Shown here: piece by piece, positions 9,814 through 19,267 of the stretch
Layout: each line of letters opens with the position of its first letter
Numbering within the stretch: the stretch's first letter is position 1
Assembly: GCF_001700325.1 (NCBI RefSeq)
Contig: NZ_MATO01000061.1
Span: 1-60,455, forward strand
DNA length: 60,455 nt
From: Caryophanon latum
GTDB taxonomy: Bacteria > Bacillota > Bacilli > Bacillales_A > Planococcaceae
Direction: 5' to 3'
Program-made: the position numbers and the translations under genes
Notes under the pieces: model-generated
The model's database searches: none
Told to the model about the DNA's origin: nothing
The model's input: the letters and a program-made list of their open reading frames with translations, nothing else

Positions 9814-10632
9814 ATGAAAATTTCATCGTTAATGATACAAGACCGTCAATCACAGTCCCAAACGTTAGAGGAGCGCCGTAAAGCAATAGGGCGTAAAGAC
9901 GCAGGACAAGCGTACCGTAAAAGCGCAGAATATTTTGGAGAAAAGCGCAACGATGCGTTAAAAGCATTAGAGGACTTACTATCAGGGAAGCTCGATAAAG
10001 AGACGAACAGCGATGTAACGGATAAGCCAAGATCGAAGGAAGAAGAGCTTAAGCAACCAGAAGTACAGCAGGAAATTAAGCAGCTTCGACAAACGGATAA
10101 AGAAATTCGTGCGCATGAGCAGGCACATAAAGCAGTAGGTGGCTCATTAGCAGGGCCGGTTAGCTACGAATATACGACAGGGCCAGACGATAAGCAATAT
10201 GCGGTAGCAGGCGAGGTGCCAATTAACGCGCCGCAAATGGAAGATAAGGAAGAGATGCTGACGATTTTGGAGAAAGTTCGTCAAGCAGCACTTGCACCAG
10301 CAGAGCCATCTGCACAAGATTTACGTGTAGCAGCAAACGCATCAGCGCAAATTCAGCAGCTTCGTGGGGAAGTAATGCGAGAAGATGCTGTTGAAGAAAC
10401 GGAAGAAATTCCTGATTATGTAACTGCTTCGACGAAAATCGATATTCCAGAGCGTTTCACACGCGAGCAGCAGCTAGATGGCTCGAAGGAAACAGCATTT
10501 GATAAAGACTATTCGCAAATATTAGCAGAGCGTAAAAAGCTATTAGCGTTAAACAACTACCAATCTCATATGACAATGGTGAAAAACGGTTACCGCGATC
10601 CACTAGAATCGAAACTATCACTCATTGCGTAA
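9814..10632 (+). CDS. SprA-related putative metalloprotease
   Basis: 272 residues, no signal peptide, charged and largely helical. Central motif IRAHEQAHKAVGGSLAGPVS (HExxH at 101-105) followed by YEYTTGPDDKQYAVAGEVPI and VRQAALAPAEPSAQDLRVAA matches the SprA-related family (PF12118), which NCBI names putative metalloprotease CJM1_0395 family. HExxH suggests a zinc site, but activity is unproven for the family. GAAAGGAGG before the ATG. Followed after 12 nt by the YbaK gene, probably cotranscribed. Confidence 0.8.
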   Translation: MKISSLMIQDRQSQSQTLEERRKAIGRKDAGQAYRKSAEYFGEKRNDALKALEDLLSGKLDKETNSDVTDKPRSKEEELKQPEVQQEIKQLRQTDKEIRAHEQAHKAVGGSLAGPVSYEYTTGPDDKQYAVAGEVPINAPQMEDKEEMLTILEKVRQAALAPAEPSAQDLRVAANASAQIQQLRGEVMREDAVEETEEIPDYVTASTKIDIPERFTREQQLDGSKETAFDKDYSQILAERKKLLALNNYQSHMTMVKNGYRDPLESKLSLIA

Positions 10633-10644
10633 GGGGCTGTCATA

Positions 10645-11127
10645 TTGGCAAACAAGATACAAAAGACGAACGCGATTCGTCTCGTAGAACAACAAAAGGT
10701 CGCGCATGACATATTTCAATACGATGTAGACCGAGACAATGTAGACGGCATAACGGTTGCACAAAAAATTGGGCATCGCACCGACGAAGTGTTTAAAACG
10801 CTCGTTGCTACAGCCGGCACATCGAAATATTTCGTGTTCGTTATTCCGGTACAAGCAGAATTAAATTTAAAGCTAGCGGCAAAAGTCGTTGGCGAGAAAA
10901 AAGTGGAGATGCTGCCGGTGAAGGAGCTGCTCGGGCTGACAGGCTACGTGCGTGGCGGCTGTTCACCGATCGGCATGAAAAAGCTATTTCCGACTGTGAT
11001 TGATGCATCGGCACAAGCATTGCCGCACATGATCGTCAGTGCAGGGAAGCTCGGTATGCAAATGCAGCTGGCGGTGGATGACTTAGCGCGTTTAACGAAG
11101 GCGACGATTGCACCGATTACACAATGA
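10645..11127 (+). CDS. ybaK: YbaK/EbsC family aminoacyl-tRNA deacylase
   Basis: 160-residue editing enzyme that hydrolyses mischarged Cys-tRNA(Pro) and related species. Family signs: [18 protein letters not shown] with the key lysine K51, [20 protein letters not shown], and the loop [17 protein letters not shown] start with AGGGG 8 nt upstream. It ends in a strong terminator and probably shares a transcript with the SprA-related gene. The exact substrate among YbaK, ProX and YwhH types cannot be settled here. Confidence 0.88.
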   Translation: MANKIQKTNAIRLVEQQKVAHDIFQYDVDRDNVDGITVAQKIGHRTDEVFKTLVATAGTSKYFVFVIPVQAELNLKLAAKVVGEKKVEMLPVKELLGLTGYVRGGCSPIGMKKLFPTVIDASAQALPHMIVSAGKLGMQMQLAVDDLARLTKATIAPITQ

Positions 11128-11157
11128 TGTGAGATATAGCTCCGTTTAAGACAAAAT

Positions 11158-11200
11158 AAAGCGTTATCGGAAATATGAATTTTTCCGATAACGCTTTTTT
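11158..11200. terminator. Bidirectional terminator between ybaK and chemoreceptor
   Basis: AAAGCGTTATCGGAAA pairs with TTTTCCGATAACGCTTT; T runs on both sides serve the converging genes. Confidence 0.88.
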
Positions 11201-11241
11201 GCTATTTTGCTACGCTCCGTCATCGTAACGTTTTTTACGTG

Positions 11242-13011
11242 TCAGGAAGCGGGCTTCACTGTCGTTAAGTCGTATTTCGATGTCATGTCGTCTAAGTTTT
11301 GCACGAATGATGATAAATCGTTTACTGTGTGCTGAAGAGATGTTACCGTCGTTTCTTGTACATCAACGGCTGCTACGACGTGTTGCGTTTCTGCTAATAC
11401 TTGCGTTGATGCAACAGTTGATTCGTGTAGGGCGCCGTGCACTTCCTGCATACTTTGATGCATTTCCTCTGTCGTGATCGTAACTTCGCTTACGCGTGAT
11501 TGTACATGTTTTGCTGCTTGTAGCACGTCTCGTAAATTGTCGCTAATCGCTGTTACGAGTGCGGCACTTTCTGTAACTTCGCTCGTGCTATGCTCCATGC
11601 TCGTTAATACTTGTTGTGTTACATCTTTAAAATCTAAAATGTGTGTGCGAATATCCTCAGCTGATGATTTCGTCATTTCTGCAAGCTTTTTCACCTCGCC
11701 CGCAACGATCGAGAATCCTTTACCAGCTTCACCGGCACGCGCTGCTTCGATTGCGGCGTTTAATGCAAGTAAGTTCGTTTGCTCGGCGATGTTTTGGATT
11801 ACAGTAATCATGTCTTCGATTGATGTGTAGCGTGCTGATAAAACGTTAACGTTATTCGCTGTTTCGACAACTGATGAAGCGACTTTCGTTACTTTCGTTG
11901 ATACGGCATTCGCATCGTCTGCATTTTTTTCGATTAATGAAGATGCTTGCTGTAAGCTTTCGACTACTTCCTCGACCGATTGTGTAATGCTCGTTACACC
12001 TTCGTCTAACGCTTCCATCGCTTGGAACGATTCCTCCGCTAAACGTTGCTGCTGCTCCATACTACCGTTAATTCCTTGCACGCTCGTTTTTAGCTGACGC
12101 TGTGCTTCATCTACTTGAGTTGACGTGCTGTTTAACGAGTTCGTCGCATCGTTCATTCCTTGAGCCATCGTCGTTAAATCGGCAATCATCGTATGCACAT
12201 GCTCAATTGCAGATGTGAAATCTTTGGCGAATGTCGAAATGTCGTCGTTGTTTGACGTGTCGATGCTATGTGCTGTTTGAAGTGCTTGTTCGATTGCACC
12301 TGCTTCTAGTTCGTTTGCAGCGATTCGCATTTTTTCAACGGGCTTCAACGATTTGGCCACGTATAAATAAATAGCACTAATGCTTAGTAAGCTCATTACG
12401 ATAATGATACCGATAATTAGTGGTAACGTCGTTGTAAGTGAAGCGCTTTGAATCGTTTGGATAAATGACACTTCTTCGTCAACACCGACAATGGCGAATG
12501 TGTTACCTGAGCTATCTTTTAATGGTACGTAATTTGATAGGAAGTTACCCCAACCTTCAGCCTCGACAAATTCTGTATACGAGCCTTCTTGCTGTAAATT
12601 TCGCTCAATTAATGCGTAATCGATCGCATCCGCCTCATCTCCATATCCGTAAGTTTCATCACTCGTTAAATCACCTGCATCGACAAGTACTCGGTTTAAA
12701 ATGCCTTCTGGTGCCGGTGCTACAACATATAAATACGTAATTTTGTTAGCTTCTAATAATGTCGTTAATTGTTGCTGAAGTTCGTTATATAATGTTTCGT
12801 CATACGTGTTCGCGAGCGTTTCGTATTTCGTCGCATCGAGCTGGTCTGCAATATGTGCGACTGTCATCGTATTGTTTTCGGAAATCGTATGTTGGATGAC
12901 GTTGTTGATTGTCATATAAACGACGAAGCCAATTGAGATAGTTAATAATAGAATGACGGCGACTAATATATAGAAAAAGCGTTTTTGTAAGCTTGATGTT
13001 TGGTTAATCAT
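11242..13011 (-). CDS. Methyl-accepting chemotaxis protein
   Basis: 589-residue receptor. TM1 about 12-35, an extracellular sensor of about 155 residues with a Cache-like feel ([40 protein letters not shown]), TM2 about 193-217, HAMP, then the signalling domain with [20 protein letters not shown] and [25 protein letters not shown] before the ATG. Sensor type differs from the receptor at 4911, so the two are not a recent duplication. Ligand unknown. Confidence 0.92.
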   Translation of the reverse strand: MINQTSSLQKRFFYILVAVILLLTISIGFVVYMTINNVIQHTISENNTMTVAHIADQLDATKYETLANTYDETLYNELQQQLTTLLEANKITYLYVVAPAPEGILNRVLVDAGDLTSDETYGYGDEADAIDYALIERNLQQEGSYTEFVEAEGWGNFLSNYVPLKDSSGNTFAIVGVDEEVSFIQTIQSASLTTTLPLIIGIIIVMSLLSISAIYLYVAKSLKPVEKMRIAANELEAGAIEQALQTAHSIDTSNNDDISTFAKDFTSAIEHVHTMIADLTTMAQGMNDATNSLNSTSTQVDEAQRQLKTSVQGINGSMEQQQRLAEESFQAMEALDEGVTSITQSVEEVVESLQQASSLIEKNADDANAVSTKVTKVASSVVETANNVNVLSARYTSIEDMITVIQNIAEQTNLLALNAAIEAARAGEAGKGFSIVAGEVKKLAEMTKSSAEDIRTHILDFKDVTQQVLTSMEHSTSEVTESAALVTAISDNLRDVLQAAKHVQSRVSEVTITTEEMHQSMQEVHGALHESTVASTQVLAETQHVVAAVDVQETTVTSLQHTVNDLSSFVQNLDDMTSKYDLTTVKPAS

Positions 13012-13233
13012 AATAATCTCTCCTCTTAGCTGTTTGTTACATATAAAATACCTTCTAAATGATAAAAATAAACGCTTCTTTAAGTCTAAATAACTAATTC
13101 GTTCTTTCGGATTGTAACGTAAAAAAATAAAATTAGGTAGCAGGACGTTTTATTGCATGAAAAAAATGCTTTTTCCATGAAAAAAGTGAATTTCATAGAA
13201 AAAGCAAATTAAATTAGTTCATTTTCAGTTTTT

Positions 13234-13926
13234 TTACAAAATAAAATAATATAAAATACTCCCACTAATGACGATGTTGTGCACGAAAAAGACGATTCCC
13301 CATACTTGTGCTGGTATTTTCGTTTCATTTGCTAGCACATGAGCGTCGTGATAAAGTCTCGGTTCATGCCACGCCAGCAGTAAAATACGATAGCCTCCAT
13401 AAAGCGCTGCAACGAAAAGTAACGCGACGAAAAAGTAGCTAACGTGTAAAATGAACCATGTAGGTGTGTACAATAACGTGACAGCAAGCAAGCTAATGAA
13501 GCCGAGCAGCCAAAAAAAGCCGTACATATTACGAATAAATACGAATGAAAATATTGCGATCATGAGATAACCATATAGTGCAAACGCCGCATGAAAATGG
13601 ATTAGCCAAATGAACAAAAAGGAAATGTAACACGGCAGCGTATAGCCAGCGAGTGTCGTTAAAATGCGTGAAAACTTTTTTGACGACGTGCTAACGACAC
13701 TGCCGCTTAAATTATGATGTAGTGTAATTTTTTTGATGCGCCCAGACGTAATGAGCGCAACGATTGCATGTGAAAATTCATGCACGAGCGTGTAAGGCAC
13801 TTCAACAACTTGCTTCACCGCGATAATGAGGCGGTTGCGATAGCCGAAGTGGTATAAAATATATTCTAAAAACGTTACTGCGATTGCGATGGCGCAGTAA
13901 AGTGTAAACAAGTACATATTGAACAT
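13234..13926 (-). CDS. M50-like membrane metalloprotease
   Basis: 230-residue polytopic membrane protein with about six hydrophobic segments. VPYTLVHEFSHAIVALITSG contains HExxH (His49-Glu50, His53) at the membrane face, as in the M50B-like family (PF13398) related to site-2 proteases. I do not see a clear distal NPDG-type third zinc ligand, so catalysis is uncertain. GAAGGGGG lies 7 nt before the ATG at 13926. Monocistronic. Function in the cell unknown. Confidence 0.7.
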   Translation of the reverse strand: MFNMYLFTLYCAIAIAVTFLEYILYHFGYRNRLIIAVKQVVEVPYTLVHEFSHAIVALITSGRIKKITLHHNLSGSVVSTSSKKFSRILTTLAGYTLPCYISFLFIWLIHFHAAFALYGYLMIAIFSFVFIRNMYGFFWLLGFISLLAVTLLYTPTWFILHVSYFFVALLFVAALYGGYRILLLAWHEPRLYHDAHVLANETKIPAQVWGIVFFVHNIVISGSILYYFIL

Positions 13927-14034
13927 TAAAACACCCCCTTCAACTATTGTAAAAAATACAAACAGTTACTACAAGTGCATGCAAAGAACTGTTCAAAAAG
14001 GTGTATAATAAAGGGCAGAAAATGAGGTGTTTTG

Positions 14035-14973
14035 ATGATTTCTCGCATCAATCAATGGCTTCAAAAAATGATGCCGATTTTTACACCGCTTAGTTTAGTA
14101 ATCGGTGTGCTACTCGATGAATGGATGATTCCGCTACTATTTTTAGTGCCGTGGCTATTTGCGTTCATGACGTTTGCGGGCAGTTTGACGATGAACTTGT
14201 CTGCGTTCAAAAGCTTTCGTCGCTATAGCGTTATCATTGTCGTAACGATTGCGTTTTTACATATTGTGATGCCGCTTTGGGCGTATTTCATCGCCGAGTT
14301 GTTATTTAACGATCCACTTTATACGATTGGCTTCGTGCTTGCAGTCGCTGTACCGACAGGCGTGACGAGCTTCATTTGGGCAGCTGTAACACGTGGCAAT
14401 TTAGCGCTATGCTTGTCGATTATTTTAATTGATACGGTGCTGTCGCCGCTTGTCATGCCAGGGCTTGTGCATATTGTGGCAGGCGACACGATTCACGTCG
14501 ATATTTGGCCGATGATGGTCGATTTACTGCTTATGATTGTTCTGCCGTCAATTGCCGGTGTGCTCGTCAACGAATGGACGGACGCGCGTGTTAGTAAAAC
14601 GATGGCTGCGACGTTTGCGCCATTTTCGAAAATTAGTTTATTTTTAATTGTCATGATTAATAGTAGTGCAATTGCGCCGTATGTCGAAAATATTACGTGG
14701 GAGCTAGCAAAAATTATTGCGGTCGTGTTTTTCGTTGCGCTATCTGGCTACGTCATTTGTTACGTAGTAGGGAAGCTCGTATGGAAAGATGAGGAGCTCG
14801 TCGTGACGTTTGTGTTTACAGGTGGTATGCGAAACATTTCTGCTGGTGTTGTGCTTGCTACGACGTATTTTCCAGGGAAGGTTGTCATGCCAGTCGTCTT
14901 TGGCATGCTGTTTCAACAAATACTCGCCTCGCAGTTTCATCGTTTGCTTATGAAGCGGCAGGAGCGTGCATAA
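14035..14973 (+). CDS. Bile acid:sodium symporter family transporter
   Basis: 312-residue protein with nine to ten hydrophobic segments. AVAVPTGVTSFIWAAVTRGN and the late segment FTGGMRNISAGVVLATTYFP match the SBF/BASS family (PF01758; YocS-like in Bacillus), sodium-coupled importers of organic anions. GAGGTG is 5 nt before the ATG at 14035; the TTG three nucleotides earlier is too close. Monocistronic with a shared terminator. Substrate cannot be read from sequence. Confidence 0.82.
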   Translation: MISRINQWLQKMMPIFTPLSLVIGVLLDEWMIPLLFLVPWLFAFMTFAGSLTMNLSAFKSFRRYSVIIVVTIAFLHIVMPLWAYFIAELLFNDPLYTIGFVLAVAVPTGVTSFIWAAVTRGNLALCLSIILIDTVLSPLVMPGLVHIVAGDTIHVDIWPMMVDLLLMIVLPSIAGVLVNEWTDARVSKTMAATFAPFSKISLFLIVMINSSAIAPYVENITWELAKIIAVVFFVALSGYVICYVVGKLVWKDEELVVTFVFTGGMRNISAGVVLATTYFPGKVVMPVVFGMLFQQILASQFHRLLMKRQERA

Positions 14974-14979
14974 AAAATG

Positions 14980-15022
14980 AAAAGCTGTGCTAAACGGGGA
15001 ATGTAACGTTGGCACAGCTTTT
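14980..15022. terminator. Bidirectional terminator between SBF gene and mtnE
   Basis: AAAAGCTGTGC pairs with GCACAGCTTTT across a 20-nt loop between convergent genes. Confidence 0.75.
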
Positions 15023-15037
15023 CGTATTCGTTATCGT

Positions 15038-16216
15038 TTATTTCACCGCGGCGTGCAATAAGTTTTTCGCTTCGACGCGTGCGATGAATTCACATAAGCG
15101 CTCTTCTGAAACGAGTAAGCCGACGCGCACGTAACCTTCGCCGTATTCGCCAAAGCCGTTACCCGAAGCGACTGCTACGTCACATTCATTAAGCAGTGCG
15201 TCCGCAAATTGTGCGCTCGTATAGCCTTCAGGAACGCGCAGCCACGCGAAAAATGATCCTGTTGGTGCTGTAATGTTCCAGCCGATGCGATGCGCTTCTT
15301 CAACGAGCACGTTGCGACGGCGTTCATATAAATCGCTTAGTTCATCAAGCTCGTGCAGCTCCTTCGTTAATGCGGCAACTCCTGCGTGCTGAATAGCAGG
15401 GAAAATGCTGCAAAACAGGTGGTCTTGAATTAAGTTAATCGCGGCAATGATGTCTTTGTTGCCGACCGCAAAGCCGATGCGCCAGCCTGCCATGTTAAAC
15501 GACTTCGATAGTGTGTACATTTCAACGCCGACATCTTTTGCACCTTTTGCTTGCAGGAAGCTTACTGGTCGCTTGCCATCAAAGCCGATTGCACCGTACG
15601 CAAAGTCGTGTGAAATCGCGATGTTATGCTTTTTCGCAAGTGCGACCGTTTCCTCGAAAAATTCAAGTGTCGCCGTTGCACCAGTTGGGTTGTTCGGGTA
15701 ATTTAAGTACATGAGCTTTGCTTGCTCAAGCGTTTCAGCATCAAGCTTCGTATAGTCTGGTAAAAAGTCGTTGTCCGCAGTGAGTGGCATCGTTTTCATT
15801 TCGGCACCAGCAAGCACGACGCCCGATAAATAGTCAGGGTAGCCTGGGTCTGGTAGCAGCATGACGTCACCTTCGTTTAGCAGCGCCATTGGCAACTCAA
15901 CTAAACCGATTTTCGTACCGCCTAAAATCGCCACTTCCGTTTGTGGGTCGATGTCGACGTTGTATGTAGTTTTGTAAAAGTCTGCTGCGGCAATGCGAAG
16001 CTCCTCGATACCACGAAACGGTGAGTACTTATGCGTTTGTGGATTTTGTGCCGCCTCTTGAAGCGCTGCAATAATGTGCTGTGGTGTCGGCTGGTCAGGA
16101 TTACCTTGCCCTAAATTAATAATGTCGCGTCCTTGTAATAGCGCTGCGTTCACCTTTTGTACGAGTGCAGCGAAAAATTGATCAGGTAGTTGTTGTAGTT
16201 TTCGTGAAAATTCCAT
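15038..16216 (-). CDS. mtnE: PLP-dependent aminotransferase, MtnE-like
   Basis: 392-residue class I/II aminotransferase. It closely resembles B. subtilis MtnE (YkrV), which transaminates 4-methylthio-2-oxobutyrate to methionine, the last step of methionine salvage. LGQGNPDQPTP, YLNYPNNPTGATA, HDFAYGAIGFDG and the PLP lysine K238 in YTLSKSFNMAGWR are visible. I start at the ATG at 16216 (AGAGGA upstream); the open frame to 16276 adds an unrelated 20-residue N-terminus without a ribosome site. Divergent from mtnU. No SAM riboswitch precedes it, unlike Bacillus mtn operons. Confidence 0.85.
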   Translation of the reverse strand: MEFSRKLQQLPDQFFAALVQKVNAALLQGRDIINLGQGNPDQPTPQHIIAALQEAAQNPQTHKYSPFRGIEELRIAAADFYKTTYNVDIDPQTEVAILGGTKIGLVELPMALLNEGDVMLLPDPGYPDYLSGVVLAGAEMKTMPLTADNDFLPDYTKLDAETLEQAKLMYLNYPNNPTGATATLEFFEETVALAKKHNIAISHDFAYGAIGFDGKRPVSFLQAKGAKDVGVEMYTLSKSFNMAGWRIGFAVGNKDIIAAINLIQDHLFCSIFPAIQHAGVAALTKELHELDELSDLYERRRNVLVEEAHRIGWNITAPTGSFFAWLRVPEGYTSAQFADALLNECDVAVASGNGFGEYGEGYVRVGLLVSEERLCEFIARVEAKNLLHAAVK

Positions 16217-16301
16217 GCGTTTTCCTCTTTTTCCGAATATAATGAAAATAATAAGATTAATGATAGTATTTTTCATACAAAAAGTCTAGGTGGTGCACAA
16301 T

Positions 16302-17096
16302 ATGAAAATCGGATGTATTCAAATGAATATGGGGTTTGGTAAAGTCGAGCAAAACTATGAGCGTGCAGAGGTGCTCATTCGTCAAGCAGCAGAGCAGGGC
16401 GCTGAAATCATCGTATTACCGGAAATGTGGAACTCAGGCTATGCGCTTGAGCAATTAGATGAGCTAGCAGATGTACACGGTGAGCGCACGCAAGCATTTT
16501 TATCCGCTTTATCGAAGGAGCTTGGCGTACATATTGTCGGTGGCTCGGTATCGACGAAGGAAGAGGACGGCTTCTACAATACGATGTATACTTACAACAA
16601 AGATGGCGAAAAAGTCGGCACGTACAATAAAGCGCATTTATTCCGCTTAATGGACGAGCATTTACATTTGCAGGCGGGCGACAAAATGAATCGCTTCGCA
16701 CTTGGTGACATTGAAGCGGCCGGTGTTATTTGCTATGACATTCGATTCCCTGAATGGCTGCGCGCACATGCATTAGCCGGCGCAAAAGTGCTGTTCGTAT
16801 CAGCGCAATGGCCGACGCCGCGCATCGATCATTGGAAAACGTTATTGCAAGCACGTGCGATTGAAAACCAATGTTTCATTATCGCCGTCAACCGCATTGC
16901 GAACAAAAAGGAAAACTTCAACGGACAATCGATGGTGATTGAGCCGTGGGGAGATGTGCTTTGGGTCGGTGGCGATGACGAAGAGCTCGCAATTATTGAT
17001 GTTGATTTCTCTGTTGTCGATGAAATTCGCGCACGCATTCCGGTATACGACGACCGTCGCCCAAGCTTATACGAGGATGTTGTGACGGTAAAATAA
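16302..17096 (+). CDS. mtnU: Carbon-nitrogen hydrolase, MtnU-like
   Basis: 264-residue nitrilase-superfamily amidase. Catalytic triad Glu41 (VLPEMW), Lys110 (YNKAHLF) and Cys144 (VICYDIRFPEW). Closest by memory to MtnU/YkrU, an omega-amidase thought to clear the 2-oxo-glutaramate made by glutamine-dependent MtnE, which fits its position back-to-back with mtnE. ATG at 16302 chosen: AGGTGG lies 8 nt upstream and overlaps the alternative GTG codons. Followed by a terminator. Confidence 0.83.
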   Translation: MKIGCIQMNMGFGKVEQNYERAEVLIRQAAEQGAEIIVLPEMWNSGYALEQLDELADVHGERTQAFLSALSKELGVHIVGGSVSTKEEDGFYNTMYTYNKDGEKVGTYNKAHLFRLMDEHLHLQAGDKMNRFALGDIEAAGVICYDIRFPEWLRAHALAGAKVLFVSAQWPTPRIDHWKTLLQARAIENQCFIIAVNRIANKKENFNGQSMVIEPWGDVLWVGGDDEELAIIDVDFSVVDEIRARIPVYDDRRPSLYEDVVTVK

Positions 17097-17106
17097 TACC
17101 GATTGT

Positions 17107-17148
17107 AAAAAAATCATTCGAAGCCGCATCGTTTCGAATGGTTTTTTT
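17107..17148 (+). terminator. Terminator after mtnU
   Basis: ATCATTCGAA pairs with TTCGAATGGT, then seven T. Confidence 0.8.
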
Positions 17149-17208
17149 ATGCGACGTTTTGTTTTCTATCATTTTCCAAATAAATTATAATAGAGGAGAG
17201 GTGATGAT

Positions 17209-18261
17209 ATGAACGGAGCAATGATTTTTGTTGATTTCGAATTTCAAGCAGAGCGCGGTATGCCGTTAAAGCTTATTGAAATCGGGGCGGTGCGTATACA
17301 TAACGGGGAAGTCGCTACATTTAGCTCGCTCGTACGCCAAAAAGGAATTCAAGCAGAGGTGCTAGCATTTACACGCATTCAACGTGAACAATTACAGAAA
17401 GCACCGCTATATCAAGACGTCTCGGAGCAGTTTATCGAATTTGCGGGTAATGCCCCGACGTTTATTTTTTTTAGCTCACAAGACCGTGAAATTTTTTACG
17501 CCAATCGTTTTTGGGAGGAGCTCGTTGCTAGCAGTAGGCTCATTGATTATCAAGAAAAGCTAATGGTGCATTTAAATGAGCTTCGGAAGCCTTCACTCGT
17601 CGCATTGCTCGCACAGTATGACGTCCAGCATGAAGTACAGCACCGCGCGTTAAGCGATGCTGAGGCGCTGCGCAAACTTTACATCGCGTCAAACGGTGAT
17701 GCTATTATTGAAGCGCAGCAAACGACAAAGCTATTTGCACCGTTTGTACGTCGTTCGTTTGACAATCGACGAGAAACAATTTCAGTAACGCTATACGAAT
17801 ATGATGTGTTAACGAAGGATCGGCAAACGTATACATGGCATTTTATAGTACCGCAGCAGGAGGTCGAAGTAGAAATTGAGCTGTCACATAGCGGCCTACT
17901 TAGTTCGATGCGCACGACGGTCATCGAAAAACAGCTGCTATACGGGCGCACAGCAGAAAGCGAAGCAGCATTCGTACAAATTAATGAGCAACTTACAGAT
18001 GGCGCGTTGTTTGCACCGAGTGAGCGCTGCGGTTTAATGAATGTTTTTTTTGACTACGGCATGACGCTTCGAAAATGCACGCTATTGCCATATTATTTAC
18101 TTGAAGGGCATACGTATAATAAGGAGCAAACGGAGCGCGTCTCTAAAATGATGAAAAATGCGCACTATCGAACGACGACGCTAAACGGAGCGATTTTTGA
18201 CGTCCTTGAGCAATACGAAGATCAACTGCTACGTTATATGACCGAAACAGCACTTATATAA
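17209..18261 (+). CDS. DEDDh 3'-5' exonuclease-like protein with C-terminal extension
   Basis: 350 residues. The first 165 are an RNase T/DnaQ-type exonuclease fold: Exo I FVDFEF (Asp9, Glu11) and Exo III HRALSDAEAL (His145, Asp150), similar to Bacillus KapD, which is only about 205 residues. Residues about 190-350 form an extra domain I do not recognise, without membrane segments or obvious zinc motifs. GAGGAG precedes the ATG. Whether it acts on DNA or RNA is unknown. Confidence 0.75.
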   Translation: MNGAMIFVDFEFQAERGMPLKLIEIGAVRIHNGEVATFSSLVRQKGIQAEVLAFTRIQREQLQKAPLYQDVSEQFIEFAGNAPTFIFFSSQDREIFYANRFWEELVASSRLIDYQEKLMVHLNELRKPSLVALLAQYDVQHEVQHRALSDAEALRKLYIASNGDAIIEAQQTTKLFAPFVRRSFDNRRETISVTLYEYDVLTKDRQTYTWHFIVPQQEVEVEIELSHSGLLSSMRTTVIEKQLLYGRTAESEAAFVQINEQLTDGALFAPSERCGLMNVFFDYGMTLRKCTLLPYYLLEGHTYNKEQTERVSKMMKNAHYRTTTLNGAIFDVLEQYEDQLLRYMTETALI

Positions 18262-18268
18262 TAACGCG

Positions 18269-18312
18269 AAACTAGTAGAGGGAGCAGCACTGTTTCTTCT
18301 AGTAGTTTTTTT
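18269..18312 (+). terminator. Probable terminator after the exonuclease gene
   Basis: AACTAGTAGA pairs with TCTAGTAGTT with one central G-G mismatch, then a T run. Confidence 0.6.
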
Positions 18313-19267
18313 CATTTTCTCATCATAGTAGAAGCAAGATATATATTCAAGATATATATTAATGAAGACAGAAAATTCTGTTTAAACAACAGTAGAACGA
18401 TTACGAAAAAGGACGACGAAAACACAAAATATAACTAACAATATCAAAAAAATATCACTAGCTATCGGCGTATTTACTCGTAAAACGATTGTGTGAAGTA
18501 TTTGTGAAAAAATGCACAAATACAAAATTGTTATTGGATTTTTCATGTTTGTTTATTAAACGTTCGCGCATACTAAACGGCAATATTGTTAGCACTATGT
18601 AACGTTTGGTGCTAATCTTTCGTTTATTCATCGATTGTTTTTCATCGTTCGGTAAATGATTTTATCGATTTTTATATGCGGAAAATAAACGTTATTATTA
18701 TTTTGATATATAAAAATGTCCATGCAGGGAATGACTTACATTTGTTAGTTCGAATGTAATGAACTTAGCATACGGGTAATATTTTCATTAACGGAGCGTC
18801 GGAATGCTATATATGATAATAATGCCGCAATTAAATCACAAGCAGCACAATCATTTCGCCAGTTTGAAAGCGGCGTGATTATTATTTCAAAAACAATGTC
18901 TATTGGATTAGGTCAGATGTTCCAATTTACAAAAAAACGCACGTAAACAATGTAAGAAAAATAGGTTGAGTAAAATAATGGTATTTTATTGAGGGATTTT
19001 ACCTTCCAAATATGAATAGCTAAATACAGTAGAAATAAATGAGGAAATGATAAATGGGAGCTGTCTATTCAAATAGCAAACCTAAAAATGTTAAAAAAAC
19101 GTCTGAATATCTATTTTTTATTATGATTAGTTCGAAAGTCTTTTATTACTTTTGCGTATAATTTCTGTTAGTTACGAGACTATTTGCTCTTTTTTAAAAA
19201 GTAGGTAAAAATGTCTATTTTATTTGCTATAATGAATAAAAAGGATGACGGGAGAGGTGAATGCAAA
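18313..19267. other. Long AT-rich intergenic region with a short start-less open frame
   Basis: About 950 nt with no supported gene. It holds a tandem repeat AAGATATATATT (18338-18362) and an open frame of 65 codons (18749-18946) without a start codon or ribosome site, which reads ...LTERRNAIYDNNAAIKSQ... and QAAQSFRQFESGVIIISKTM. I cannot assign it; it may be a gene remnant or chance. TATAAT at about 19228 with GGAGAGGTG at 19251 begins the SLH gene. Confidence 0.45.

Noticed and set aside
13012-13233. Possible small RNA in the AT-rich gap between the chemoreceptor and the M50-like gene
   Set aside because: No promoter-terminator pair or stable stem could be identified.
16217-16301. SAM (S-box) riboswitch before mtnE or mtnU
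   Set aside because: The gap is only 85 nt and contains no S-box core motifs or terminator.
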